Positions 39,151 through 46,324 of a stretch of DNA of 64,000 nucleotides are shown here, piece by piece (the first letter of the stretch is position 1; the number at the start of each line of letters is the position of its first letter). This DNA comes from Streptomyces cyaneogriseus subsp. noncyanogenus (lineage in GTDB: Bacteria > Actinomycetota > Actinomycetes > Streptomycetales > Streptomycetaceae): positions 2,356,001-2,420,000 of the forward strand of contig NZ_CP010849.1 in NCBI RefSeq assembly GCF_000931445.1, read 5' to 3'. Made by a program: the position numbers and the translations under genes. Below the pieces are notes generated by a model. That model saw nothing but the letters and a program-made list of their open reading frames with translations. It was not told the DNA's origin and did no database searches.

Positions 39151-40419
39151 TCACTGGTCCTGGGCCGTCTGTGGGCCGTCTGGCGCCGGATCGTTGCCCT
39201 CGTACAGGCCGTCCACGGCCTTCCGGGCCCGCGCGTCGCTGCTCGGCATGAGGTGCGTGTAGACCCGGAGCGTGAACCCCGGATCGCTATGTCCCAGGTA
39301 GGAGCTCAGCGCCTTGACGTTCTCGCCGGCGTCCAGCAGCACGGAGGCGTAGAAGTGCCTCAGGGCGTGCATGCCGTGTTCGCGGGCAGCCTGATGACGC
39401 TCCCCTGGCTTCGGCGCGGGGATCACGCCAGCGGACACGAGAGCAGGCTTCCAGGCGCGGTCGTTGAAGTCAGTACGCCGGACCGCGCCTGCGCCATCGA
39501 GGCGGGTGAACAGCAGCCGCTTCGTGACAGGCGGACCGCCCACCCGGAGCCACGGCAGGGTGATCTCTACCGGAGCGAACACCTCCATGTGCTGCTTGAG
39601 GGCGTGCGCCACGCTGTCCGGCAGGGGAACATCGCGGACCTTGTTCCGCTTCGGTGGAGCGAATACGAGACCCTCTTTCGTCACCTTCACCTGGTTGGCG
39701 ATGTGCAACCATCCGGAGTCGAAGCCGATTGCGTCGACGGGCAACCCGAAGATTTCCCCTTGTCGGAGTCCGCATCCGCCTCCGAGGTCGACCGCCGCGC
39801 GGTATCGCTCCGGCAGCGCCTCTCGTACGGCGAAGACGCGCTTAGCACTCCACGGCACAACGCGACCAGCACCCGCAGCAGGTGGGCGCACCGATTGCGC
39901 GTGGCACGGGTTCTTCGACAGGTGCCCGTCGTCCACGGCTGCGTTGAGGACCGTCGACACGTTGTTGTAGATCACGCGCCGGTACGACGACGCAGGGACA
40001 GCCCGTTCCAGTTCGCTGAGCCAATTCCGGATGTGTTCCGGCTTGAACGAGCCGAGCGGTCGCGGACCCAGGTAGGGGATCGCATGGCCGCGAATCGCGG
40101 ACTCCACCGACTCTCGCGTGGTCATGTCGGTGCTCTGCGTCTTCAGCCACTTCTCGGCGTACTGCCGGAAAGTCACTCGGCTCGCGGCCGGGTCCACGTA
40201 CTGCCCCCGAGACATGTCCGCCTCAATGTGGGCGAGCCACTGATCGGCCAGTCGCTTCTGTCCGTCGGGGAATGACTTGCTCTTCTCGGTCCCGTCCGGA
40301 CCGATGTAGCGGGCGCGGTAGCGCATCCCCTTGCCGTAGCGGGCGGTGCGTACCCGGCGGGGCTTGCCGGCGGCGTCGAGCTCAGTCTTGTACCACCGGT
40401 CTTGAATGTGACCTGCCAT
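39151..40419 (-). CDS. int: Tyrosine recombinase integrase of the AICE
   Basis: The 422-residue phage-type integrase catalyses integration and excision at the glnA2 attachment sites. An N-terminal arm-binding region and a SAM-like core-binding domain (residues ~70-170) precede the catalytic domain. The catalytic tetrad is visible: R219 (GCGLRQGEI), H351 and R354 (MHALRHFYAS), H377 (YLGHSDPG) and nucleophile Y387 (VYTHLM). Its stop is 75 bp from the glnA2 stop, convergent. The 3' end of the gene contains one of the GGGCCGTC repeat pairs found at both element ends, so coding and site function overlap. A hairpin separates it from xis. Confidence 0.97.
   Translation of the reverse strand: MAGHIQDRWYKTELDAAGKPRRVRTARYGKGMRYRARYIGPDGTEKSKSFPDGQKRLADQWLAHIEADMSRGQYVDPAASRVTFRQYAEKWLKTQSTDMTTRESVESAIRGHAIPYLGPRPLGSFKPEHIRNWLSELERAVPASSYRRVIYNNVSTVLNAAVDDGHLSKNPCHAQSVRPPAAGAGRVVPWSAKRVFAVREALPERYRAAVDLGGGCGLRQGEIFGLPVDAIGFDSGWLHIANQVKVTKEGLVFAPPKRNKVRDVPLPDSVAHALKQHMEVFAPVEITLPWLRVGGPPVTKRLLFTRLDGAGAVRRTDFNDRAWKPALVSAGVIPAPKPGERHQAAREHGMHALRHFYASVLLDAGENVKALSSYLGHSDPGFTLRVYTHLMPSSDARARKAVDGLYEGNDPAPDGPQTAQDQ
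39160..39180. repeat. Candidate integrase arm site, left copy
   Basis: This 21-bp stretch is exactly repeated at 55268-55288. Each contains two GGGCCGTC octamers 11 bp apart (one DNA turn). A further octamer is at 39115-39122. In the circular form these would flank the core in the same orientation. Confidence 0.65.
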
Positions 40420-40444
40420 CAGGCACTGGTCCTCTCGACATGCG

Positions 40445-40476
40445 GCAGGGAGAGCCGCTCACGCGGCTCTCCCTGC
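40445..40476 (-). terminator. Hairpin between xis and int
   Basis: GCAGGGAGAGCCGC (40445-40458) and its exact complement (40463-40476) with loop TCAC lie in the 75-bp xis-int gap. It probably lowers int expression relative to xis, or ends a separate xis transcript. Confidence 0.8.
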
Positions 40477-40494
40477 TGTGTGGTGGGTATTCGG

Positions 40495-40731
40495 TCAGGC
40501 GGCGGCTTCGTCCTGCTTGCGTTGGTCGACGTAGGCCCATACGTCGGCGGGGTCGTAGCGAAGGTGCTTGCCGATGCGGAAGCCGCGCGGGCCGGTGCGC
40601 TTCTTGCGCCACTGGTAGACGGTCTCCAGGGGCACTTCGAACATCTCGGCGATGTCGTCAGGGGTGAGATAGCGGTCCGGGAGGCCGCCTCGGAGGGTGG
40701 CGCGGGGGTCGGGGTCTGCCTGCTTTGCCAT
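40495..40731 (-). CDS. xis: Excisionase (MerR/HTH_17-type DNA-binding protein)
   Basis: A 78-residue basic protein of the kind encoded upstream of AICE integrases. The winged-helix pattern is complete: RYLTPDDIAEMFEVPLETVY, WRKKRTGPRGFRIGKHLRYD, then ADVWAYVDQRK. Such proteins bend the attachment DNA and tip the reaction towards excision. ATG 40731 has TTGGAG upstream; the frame reads further upstream through the iteron array without a good start. It is followed by int on the same strand. Confidence 0.92.
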   Translation of the reverse strand: MAKQADPDPRATLRGGLPDRYLTPDDIAEMFEVPLETVYQWRKKRTGPRGFRIGKHLRYDPADVWAYVDQRKQDEAAA

Positions 40732-41105
40732 AGGGGACTCCAAGCGGGGCGGGGCCGCATCTGTCCGAGGTGCGGATTTCTGCGTCACCCGCGTCATCTG
40801 CGTCATTCGCGGCTCTGACCTGCGGTTTCGCGGTGACGCAGCGCGGTGGGTCTATGTCACCGGTGACACAGACCCGCGTCATCGGGTGACGCAGGTGACG
40901 CGGGGTGACGCAGGATTCGGCGGTCTGCGTCACCCGTCTTTCGGCAGGTCACCGGCCGTTTTCGGGGTGCGGGTGACGCAGGTGACGCAGGATCTCTCTA
41001 CTTCGGACAAAGAGGGGGTGGTGTCTGTTGTGGTGCGCGGCTCAGGACATGAAGAAGGAGCCGCTTCGCGGCGCGACCATCGCAGGGCGGCGCCGCCGCC
41101 GAACA
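40732..41105. other. Iteron region: candidate replication origin of the AICE
   Basis: No convincing gene. Between 40780 and 40990 lie eight exact copies of TGACGCAG or its complement (copies at 40780, 40798, 40833, 40886, 40905, 40925, 40973 and 40982, start of the 8-9 bp unit) plus a one-base variant at 40895, in both orientations, and the palindrome TGTCACCGGTGACA at 40855-40868. This resembles an iteron origin or a protein-binding array. It sits between the replication gene and xis. Confidence 0.7.
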
Positions 41106-41141
41106 GCAAGAGGAGCACGCGGGGCCGGGTGCTCTTCTTGC
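41106..41141 (-). terminator. Terminator of the replication operon
   Basis: GCAAGAGGAGCAC (41106-41118) pairs with GTGCTCTTCTTGC (41129-41141) with one mismatch, 26 bp after the stop of the ATPase gene. Confidence 0.7.
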
Positions 41142-41166
41142 TTGTCCGGGGTGCGGTGCCGTGCGG

Positions 41167-42651
41167 TCAGAAGGCCGCTTCCTGCTCGGGCGGGGGTGCC
41201 GCGGCGGCCGGCCGTGCGATCTCGATGTAGCGGGATGCATTGGTGCGTCCCCAGTCGATGAGGACGCCCCGGGCGGCGAGGGTGGGCTGAAGGCGCTTGA
41301 GGCGGTCTGAGAGCACCTTGCCGGTGGTCGGCCACCCTTTGGGCAGGGGACGGAAGTCCTCGCCCGTGTAGAGGCCCGTGAGGCAGTGCAGCCACTCGGC
41401 CGACGTCATCCGCTGCTCGGTCCCCGGTTCGATACTGGCGGCGTGCTTGAGCACGGTCTGTGCCAGCAGGTCCCCTTCGATCACGTCGTCGTTGAGGTCG
41501 TCCAGGCTGGCCCGGTAGGCGTTCAGCGCTCCCAGGCCGGTGGCCGCGTCGAGCTGCGCACACAGGTGGGCGAAGTCGGCCATGCGCAGGTCGGTCGGGA
41601 TCTCCGCCTGAGCTGCCCGCACCTGCACCGTGAGGTCCAGGAGCGAGCCGAGGACGACCGGTAGAACCTCCTCGTACTCCGCCCACAGCTCCGCCTCCGT
41701 ACGCCTGACGCGCGGGCGTTCCAGGCGCAGGGGAAGGAGGCGTTCGGCGAGGTCGGGCCGGATCACGCCCACGTCGATCCCGGTCAGGAGCAGGGGGCGG
41801 CGGTAGCGGGCCCGGAACACGTCCCCGTCGGTGAACAGGGCCCGCTTGACGTTCTCCGCCCCGGTGACGATGCAGCACATGGCGTCCGACAGGTCCGGAG
41901 TCATGTGGGAGAGGTTGTCCAGGGCGGTGACCCAGCCGGCGGCCACGGCGGCGATCAGGTTTTCCTCATCCTTCGGGGCCCGGCGCAGATCGCCGCTCAT
42001 GCCCTCGATGACCCGCACAAGCATGCGTCCACCGGTGGACTTTCCCGCTCCCTGCGGACCGGTGAGGAAGGGGGCCGGCACGGGGACGGACGGCCCGAGA
42101 CAGCCGATGAGCCAGGCGATGGCCAGGCACTCCGTCTCCGCGTTGGCGAAGTTGCACAGCCTCAACAGGGCATCGATGCCCTTGCCATCGGTGTCCTTGA
42201 CCGGCACCGGGAGTTCCCCGGTGAGCTGGGTACGCCGCCAGCACACCTCGTGCGGGTCGGGGACGGCGATGTCCCATCCGGTGGGGTGGATACGGACGGA
42301 CAGACCGTCGCTGCGCCCGAGGTCCAGCCACGTTGCCCCGTCGTGGCCGGGGGCGACGCGGATGTGGACGGGCTGGACGTCCTCGGTCAGCGCGAGTGCT
42401 TCGATCAAGTCCAGTGCCTCCTTCAAGGCGGTGCCGTTGAACACGCCGAGCCCGTCACGGAAGAGGCCGACCATGAGTTCCTGGCGGTGGCTTCCCGTGG
42501 TGCCCTGGGAGCGGATCGGGCGGGCCACGGGGTGGCCGTTCTTCTGCGCGTATACGGTCCCGTCGGCGGTGCGGAAGTACCGGAAGTGCGTTTGCGCGTA
42601 GTCGGTGATGACCTGGCGAGCGGGGTTCTTCTCGTCGTCGGACACGGTCAC
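41167..42651 (-). CDS. AICE replication protein, helicase-like P-loop ATPase
   Basis: A 494-residue protein with a Walker A at residues 198-206 (GPQGAGKST, K204) and a likely Walker B, WVTALDNLSH, 50 residues later. These fit a helicase/replication-initiator of the D5/primase-helicase type that accompanies the prim-pol in many AICEs. The C-terminal region (SAEWLHCLTGLY, SDRLKRLQPTLAARGVLIDW) looks like a winged helix for DNA binding. GTG 42651 overlaps the prim-pol stop (GTGA), so translation is coupled; an ATG farther upstream is less likely. Iterons follow its 3' end. It is needed for the element's replication in its excised state by inference. Confidence 0.85.
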   Translation of the reverse strand: MTVSDDEKNPARQVITDYAQTHFRYFRTADGTVYAQKNGHPVARPIRSQGTTGSHRQELMVGLFRDGLGVFNGTALKEALDLIEALALTEDVQPVHIRVAPGHDGATWLDLGRSDGLSVRIHPTGWDIAVPDPHEVCWRRTQLTGELPVPVKDTDGKGIDALLRLCNFANAETECLAIAWLIGCLGPSVPVPAPFLTGPQGAGKSTGGRMLVRVIEGMSGDLRRAPKDEENLIAAVAAGWVTALDNLSHMTPDLSDAMCCIVTGAENVKRALFTDGDVFRARYRRPLLLTGIDVGVIRPDLAERLLPLRLERPRVRRTEAELWAEYEEVLPVVLGSLLDLTVQVRAAQAEIPTDLRMADFAHLCAQLDAATGLGALNAYRASLDDLNDDVIEGDLLAQTVLKHAASIEPGTEQRMTSAEWLHCLTGLYTGEDFRPLPKGWPTTGKVLSDRLKRLQPTLAARGVLIDWGRTNASRYIEIARPAAAAPPPEQEAAF

Positions 42652-43490
42652 AGCCCCAACCGGGTACGGGCGTTGGTCCACGCGTCCGAGCAGTGCCGGC
42701 GGGACTCGCCCTTGGTCTGCGCGGCGGTGAACAGCCGCGTGATGTGAATCTCAGTGAGGCAGCCGCACCGGCCGTGCGTGGACAGCACAGCGAGGAAGGT
42801 CCCGTAGACGGTGGCGTGTACCTGACTGCGCGCCTGCGTGATGCGCTGCTCGGCCATCGCGATGCCGCGTTCCAGGTAGGCGGGCGTGCGGTGCGGGCAC
42901 TGCCCGCCGCCGGCCGGTGAGCGCACGGCAAGGGCGCCCGAGGCGGGCCGGACCGCAGGCGGCTTCGCCACGGTCAGCGCCCGGACGGCGTCCGGCAGGG
43001 GCGCCAAGGTGCCGGTGCCCGGCCCCCGCCAGCGGGCGTAGGCCATGGTCGACTTGATGTCGACGCCCTCGCGGACGGCGTTCACGGAACGCGTGGTGCC
43101 CTGGTAGATCCAGTGCTCCCCGCGCGTGGTGGCCACAGTCCGGGTCGGGGGCAGGGACTGCCGGGCCCATGCGATGGCCTCCGCGTCGTCCAGGTCGACC
43201 ACGGTCAGCCCGGCCCCGCCGGGGTGATAGGCGACCGCCACGGCCTGCCGCCACGCCGTGGCCCACGAGGGCGAGGTGAGCACGCGGATGTCGGTGGTGG
43301 CGGCGGCCCACCCGTGGCACGGGGCCGGGCACAGGCACGGTCCGGCCGCCTTCATGTTCGGCCGGTCCCCGCACGCGCTGTCCCTGCAAGTGGGGCAGTT
43401 CCCGAACGGCACCTTCCCCTTGCGCAGGGGAAACACGGGCAGACCGCTGACTGCGAGACGGAGAGCGGTGTGCAGCAGGCGCTCGCTCAT
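42648..43490 (-). CDS. Bifunctional primase/polymerase (prim-pol) of the AICE
   Basis: A 280-residue DNA primase/polymerase N-terminal-domain protein. The fold signature includes VSGLPVFPLRKGKVPF at the N-terminus, GLTVVDLDDAEAIAWAR (metal-binding Asp pair) and RTVATTRGEHWIYQGTT. A cysteine-rich insert (CPTCRDSACGDRPNM...CLCPAPCHGW) between the first strand and the active site could bind zinc, as is common in AICE prim-pols. ATG 43490 overlaps the stop of a 29-residue ORF (ATGA). The next gene overlaps its stop as GTGA, so the three are one coupled operon. Confidence 0.88.
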   Translation of the reverse strand: MSERLLHTALRLAVSGLPVFPLRKGKVPFGNCPTCRDSACGDRPNMKAAGPCLCPAPCHGWAAATTDIRVLTSPSWATAWRQAVAVAYHPGGAGLTVVDLDDAEAIAWARQSLPPTRTVATTRGEHWIYQGTTRSVNAVREGVDIKSTMAYARWRGPGTGTLAPLPDAVRALTVAKPPAVRPASGALAVRSPAGGGQCPHRTPAYLERGIAMAEQRITQARSQVHATVYGTFLAVLSTHGRCGCLTEIHITRLFTAAQTKGESRRHCSDAWTNARTRLGL

Positions 43491-43576
43491 GCGGCCACAA
43501 CCAGCCGGTGGGCGGGGCAGTCCAGCAGGTGCGGGCGGTGGCCGGGCACTCGCCGGATGGGGGTGGGTTGCGTCAT
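43487..43576 (-). CDS. 29-residue coupled small ORF ahead of prim-pol
   Basis: A 29-codon frame (MTQPTPIRRVPGHRPHLLDC... ending in RLVVAA) starts at ATG 43576 with GGAGGT about ten bases upstream, the best Shine-Dalgarno site in this operon. It stops in an ATGA overlap with prim-pol. The arrangement indicates real translation and coupling; the peptide itself is not recognised. It may simply bring ribosomes to prim-pol. Confidence 0.6.
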   Translation of the reverse strand: MTQPTPIRRVPGHRPHLLDCPAHRLVVAA

Positions 43577-43613
43577 GCTGGAGACCTCCACAGCTCTGTT
43601 GAGGGCAGGTGGG

Positions 43614-43658
43614 CAAGGGCGGCCCCGGGTCTTTGGCGAGATGTGGGGGCCGCCCTTG
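43614..43658 (-). terminator. Terminator after spread gene
   Basis: CAAGGGCGGCCCC (43614-43626) pairs exactly with 43646-43658, starting 7 bp beyond the end of the spd-like gene on the minus strand. It separates the transfer operon from the replication operon. Confidence 0.75.
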
Positions 43659-43664
43659 GCGTAG

Positions 43665-43976
43665 CTAGGTGCGCTTGTTGCGGGCGAGTTTGAGGGTGAT
43701 GCCGCCGATGCCGATGGGTCCGGCGGCGCCGGCGATGACGGTGGCGGCGTGGGTGGCGGCGTCGAGCAGGTAGCAGAGGGCGGTGACGAGTCCCCAGCCG
43801 CCGGCGACGGCGGCGCCGGCGATGGCGAAGGGGATCAGGCAGCGCCGCCAGGGGATGCCGGCCGGGTGGGTGTCGTTGACGACGATGACGACGGGCTGTC
43901 CGGTGGCCTGAGCGCGGTGGTAGGCGTCGGCGGGGATGTGCGGGGCGGTGATCCCCGGCGGTGGGCGGTGGGTCAT
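43665..43976 (-). CDS. Spread (Spd-type) membrane protein of the AICE
   Basis: A 103-residue protein with a proline-rich N-terminus and two membrane segments (about 48-70, CLIPFAIAGAAVAGGWGLVT, and 78-97, AATVIAGAAGPIGIGG), ending with a basic LARNKRT tail. Small double-spanning proteins in this position, downstream of traB, are Spd proteins that help an AICE spread through neighbouring mycelial compartments. Assigned by position and topology, not by sequence identity. ATG 43976 has GAGGGAG upstream. Confidence 0.7.
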   Translation of the reverse strand: MTHRPPPGITAPHIPADAYHRAQATGQPVVIVVNDTHPAGIPWRRCLIPFAIAGAAVAGGWGLVTALCYLLDAATHAATVIAGAAGPIGIGGITLKLARNKRT

Positions 43977-43999
43977 TTCGGGCTCCCTCGGGGTGAGCC

Positions 44000-44033
44000 G
44001 CGGGCCCGCACCAAAGGCTTGGTGCGGGCCCGC
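44000..44033. repeat. Perfect 15-bp hairpin upstream of spd-like gene
   Basis: GCGGGCCCGCACCAA (44000-44014) and its complement (44019-44033), loop AGGC. It may end the traB transcript or act in regulation of the spd gene. Confidence 0.75.
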
Positions 44034-44047
44034 TCGGGGTGGGTTGT

Positions 44048-44114
44048 CTTGTCGTGCGGCTTGTCGTCTTCCTTGTCGTGCGGCTTGTCGCTTGTCTTGT
44101 CTTGTCGCTTGTCG
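44048..44114. repeat. CTTGTC repeat array next to traB (candidate clt site)
   Basis: Eight CTTGTC copies, six of them CTTGTCG, are packed in 67 bp on one strand, with an inverted CGACAAG at 44181. The array begins 84 bp past the traB stop. Repeated octamers recognised by the TraB winged helix (TRS repeats at the clt locus) are known from Streptomyces plasmids. Confidence 0.6.
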
Positions 44115-44197
44115 CCTTGCAGGTCACAAGCCGTTTCCGGGTCCTTGGGGGCCCTGGACGGCGTGTGCTCTGCGCCGTGCCGACAAGCGACAGGTGA

Positions 44198-46321
44198 TCA
44201 GCTCTCGGGCGGTTGCTCGGGGGCGTGGTGGTGGTGGTGGTGGACGTAGCGGGCTTTGGTGCCCTCTCCGACGCGGACGGCGGTGCCGTCCTTGACCCAG
44301 TCCTTGAGCCAGCCGACGACCGTCTGACGGGTCGTGCCGTACTCGTCGGCCAGCGCCCGGGCGATGGCGGAAGCCCCGGTGCCCTCGCGGCCGGCGGCGA
44401 GCAGCAGGGCCAGCGCCGCGCGCTGTGCGGGACTCTCCTGCGCCCCCTCGTGGCGGAGCGCGGACAGGTTCAGCCCGCCCCCGGTCGGCGGCGCGGCGCC
44501 GCCAGCGGTGGGGGTGTGGGGGTCGGGGGCGGTGCCGAACTGGGCGTCGATCTGCTCGCGGAAGCGGCGCAGCATCTCCTCTTCCGCCGTGGCGGGCTTG
44601 GCCGGCTGCTCGCGGCGCAGCGCGGACAGGTCCAGCCCGCCCCCGGCCGCCCCGGAACCGGTCCGGGGCTGGTCGGGGGTGCGGTCGAGCATCCAGGCGG
44701 TGCGGTCGCCATCCCAGCGGCGGGCGTAGGCGGGCCCGGCCGCCCGGGCGGAGATCTCGTCGAGCACGGGGTGCCGGTCGGAGGTGGCGGCGATGATGTC
44801 CCGGATCTGGTTCGGCAGGATGCGCCACGCCTTGAACAGCGCGGCCGCCGATTCCGGGGTGCCCATGAACCCGGCGCCCTTGTAGGGGGCCTGGTCGACG
44901 CGCAGGCCGCGGGAGCCGGGGAACATCTTGGACAGGTCCATGCCCTCGGTCTCTCCGCCCGTGAGGGCGACGCGCACCTTGGCTTCCCGCCGGATCATGA
45001 GGTTGTTCAGCACGCTGCCGGTGGCCCCGAGAGCGGTGAGCACGGTGCGGATGCCCATGGCACGGGCGATCCGGATCACTTCCAGGATCTTCTCCCCGAG
45101 CTTGCGGACCTGCCGGTCCGGGCTGGCCAGGATCTCCGCGCCCTCGTCGATGACCAGCATGATCTGCGGGATCTTCGGGCTGATGGGCAGCAGGTCCGTG
45201 TTCGCCTTGGCCAGCACGCCCTGGTAGCCCATCTTGCGCTGCTTGGCCACCCGCACGGCCACATCCAGCATGGTCATGGCCTCGTCGAACGTCCCCGCCA
45301 GCCAGTCGATACCGGACCGCACCGGCGTGCCGTCCCCCGTGCTGATTTCGCCGTTGAGGGCGGGCAGCACCCAGGGCAGACCCGCCGATCCGGCGTTCAG
45401 GTCGATCACCCAGGTCAGCACGTCCTCGGCGCGAGCGAACCCGGCCAGGATCGAGTGGACCAGATTTGTCTTGCCCGAGCCGGTGGGCCCGACGATCAGC
45501 GCGCACTGCTCGCGCAGGTAGGCGCGGATCTCCTCGGCGTTGGTGCGGTACCCCCACGGGATGCCGGTGTGCAGCGAGAGGGGCCCGTAGTCGGTGGGGT
45601 AGGTGCGTTCCTGCTCCAGCACGTTGACGGTGGTCACGTCGATGATGACGCGGCCCTGATGGATGCCGGGCGAGGCGGTGGCGGTGCAGCCGTGCGGCAG
45701 CCGGGCGTCCGCGGACAGCCGCGCCGACTCCGCTGCGATCTTGCTCCAGGTGGCGCCCCCGGGCGGGAGCTCGGCGTCGATGGAGTAGCCGGTGCCGGTC
45801 GCCCACTGCTCCACCCCGACCACCCGGACGGTGATGGAGCAGACCCGCTGGATGCGGTCGATCCACTCCGCGGCGATCGCCCGGCGTTCCGCGGACAGCT
45901 CGGCGGCGATCTGCCGCTGCTCCGCCGCGTACGCCTCCTCTTCGCGGGCCTCTTCGTAGAGGGCGACCGAGCGGGCGGCGGCGCCGATACCGACACCGAT
46001 CGTCGCGAGCGAGCCGAGAGCGGTCCAGGTCAGGGGGCCGGTGGCCATGGCCCAGGTGGTCCAGCCGGCGCCGACCAGCCACGAGGCGGCGCGGGTGGCC
46101 AGGGTGCGGCCGGCGTAGCGCATGCGCAGTCCGGCGACGGTGTGCCCCAGGGCGCCGGCGGCGCCGACCGCGAGAGCCCAGCCGGGCGGCATGGAGGTGG
46201 CGGCGCCGGTGGTGGCGAGGGCGAAGGCTCCGGTGGTGGCGGACAGGGCGCCGGTCACGGGTCCGTGACCGGCGCTCCAGTCCAGCACCGGGCCACTGGG
46301 CTTGGTGGCGGTGGTGGCCAT
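44198..46321 (-). CDS. traB: FtsK/SpoIIIE-type conjugal DNA translocase (TraB)
   Basis: A 707-residue protein that alone moves double-stranded element DNA between mycelia in this class. N-terminal membrane segments are at residues ~20-62 and 76-115. The motor domain has Walker A GPTGSGKT (residues 278-285, K284) and Walker B IMLVIDEGAE. The C-terminal 70 residues form a winged helix (ASAIARALADEYGTTRQTVV) that probably reads the clt repeats, with a natural run of six histidines just after (YVHHHHHH). A repeated linker element (GGGLDLSALRRE / GGGLNLSALRHE) precedes it. ATG 46321 is three bases after the upstream gene's stop. Confidence 0.94.
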   Translation of the reverse strand: MATTATKPSGPVLDWSAGHGPVTGALSATTGAFALATTGAATSMPPGWALAVGAAGALGHTVAGLRMRYAGRTLATRAASWLVGAGWTTWAMATGPLTWTALGSLATIGVGIGAAARSVALYEEAREEEAYAAEQRQIAAELSAERRAIAAEWIDRIQRVCSITVRVVGVEQWATGTGYSIDAELPPGGATWSKIAAESARLSADARLPHGCTATASPGIHQGRVIIDVTTVNVLEQERTYPTDYGPLSLHTGIPWGYRTNAEEIRAYLREQCALIVGPTGSGKTNLVHSILAGFARAEDVLTWVIDLNAGSAGLPWVLPALNGEISTGDGTPVRSGIDWLAGTFDEAMTMLDVAVRVAKQRKMGYQGVLAKANTDLLPISPKIPQIMLVIDEGAEILASPDRQVRKLGEKILEVIRIARAMGIRTVLTALGATGSVLNNLMIRREAKVRVALTGGETEGMDLSKMFPGSRGLRVDQAPYKGAGFMGTPESAAALFKAWRILPNQIRDIIAATSDRHPVLDEISARAAGPAYARRWDGDRTAWMLDRTPDQPRTGSGAAGGGLDLSALRREQPAKPATAEEEMLRRFREQIDAQFGTAPDPHTPTAGGAAPPTGGGLNLSALRHEGAQESPAQRAALALLLAAGREGTGASAIARALADEYGTTRQTVVGWLKDWVKDGTAVRVGEGTKARYVHHHHHHAPEQPPES

Positions 46322-46324
46322 GGT

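Noticed and set aside
40780-40990. CRISPR-like array
   Set aside because: Repeat units are 8-9 bp, irregularly spaced and in both orientations, with no spacers of uniform length and no cas genes.
42648-43616. Longer prim-pol start at 43616
   Set aside because: The upstream part overlaps the well-placed 29-residue ORF and lacks a ribosome site; ATG 43490 is coupled by ATGA.
44048-44114. Coding repeat (threonine/arginine-rich peptide on the minus strand)
   Set aside because: An open frame crosses the repeats but runs into the spd-like gene in another frame, without a start site or conserved sequence.
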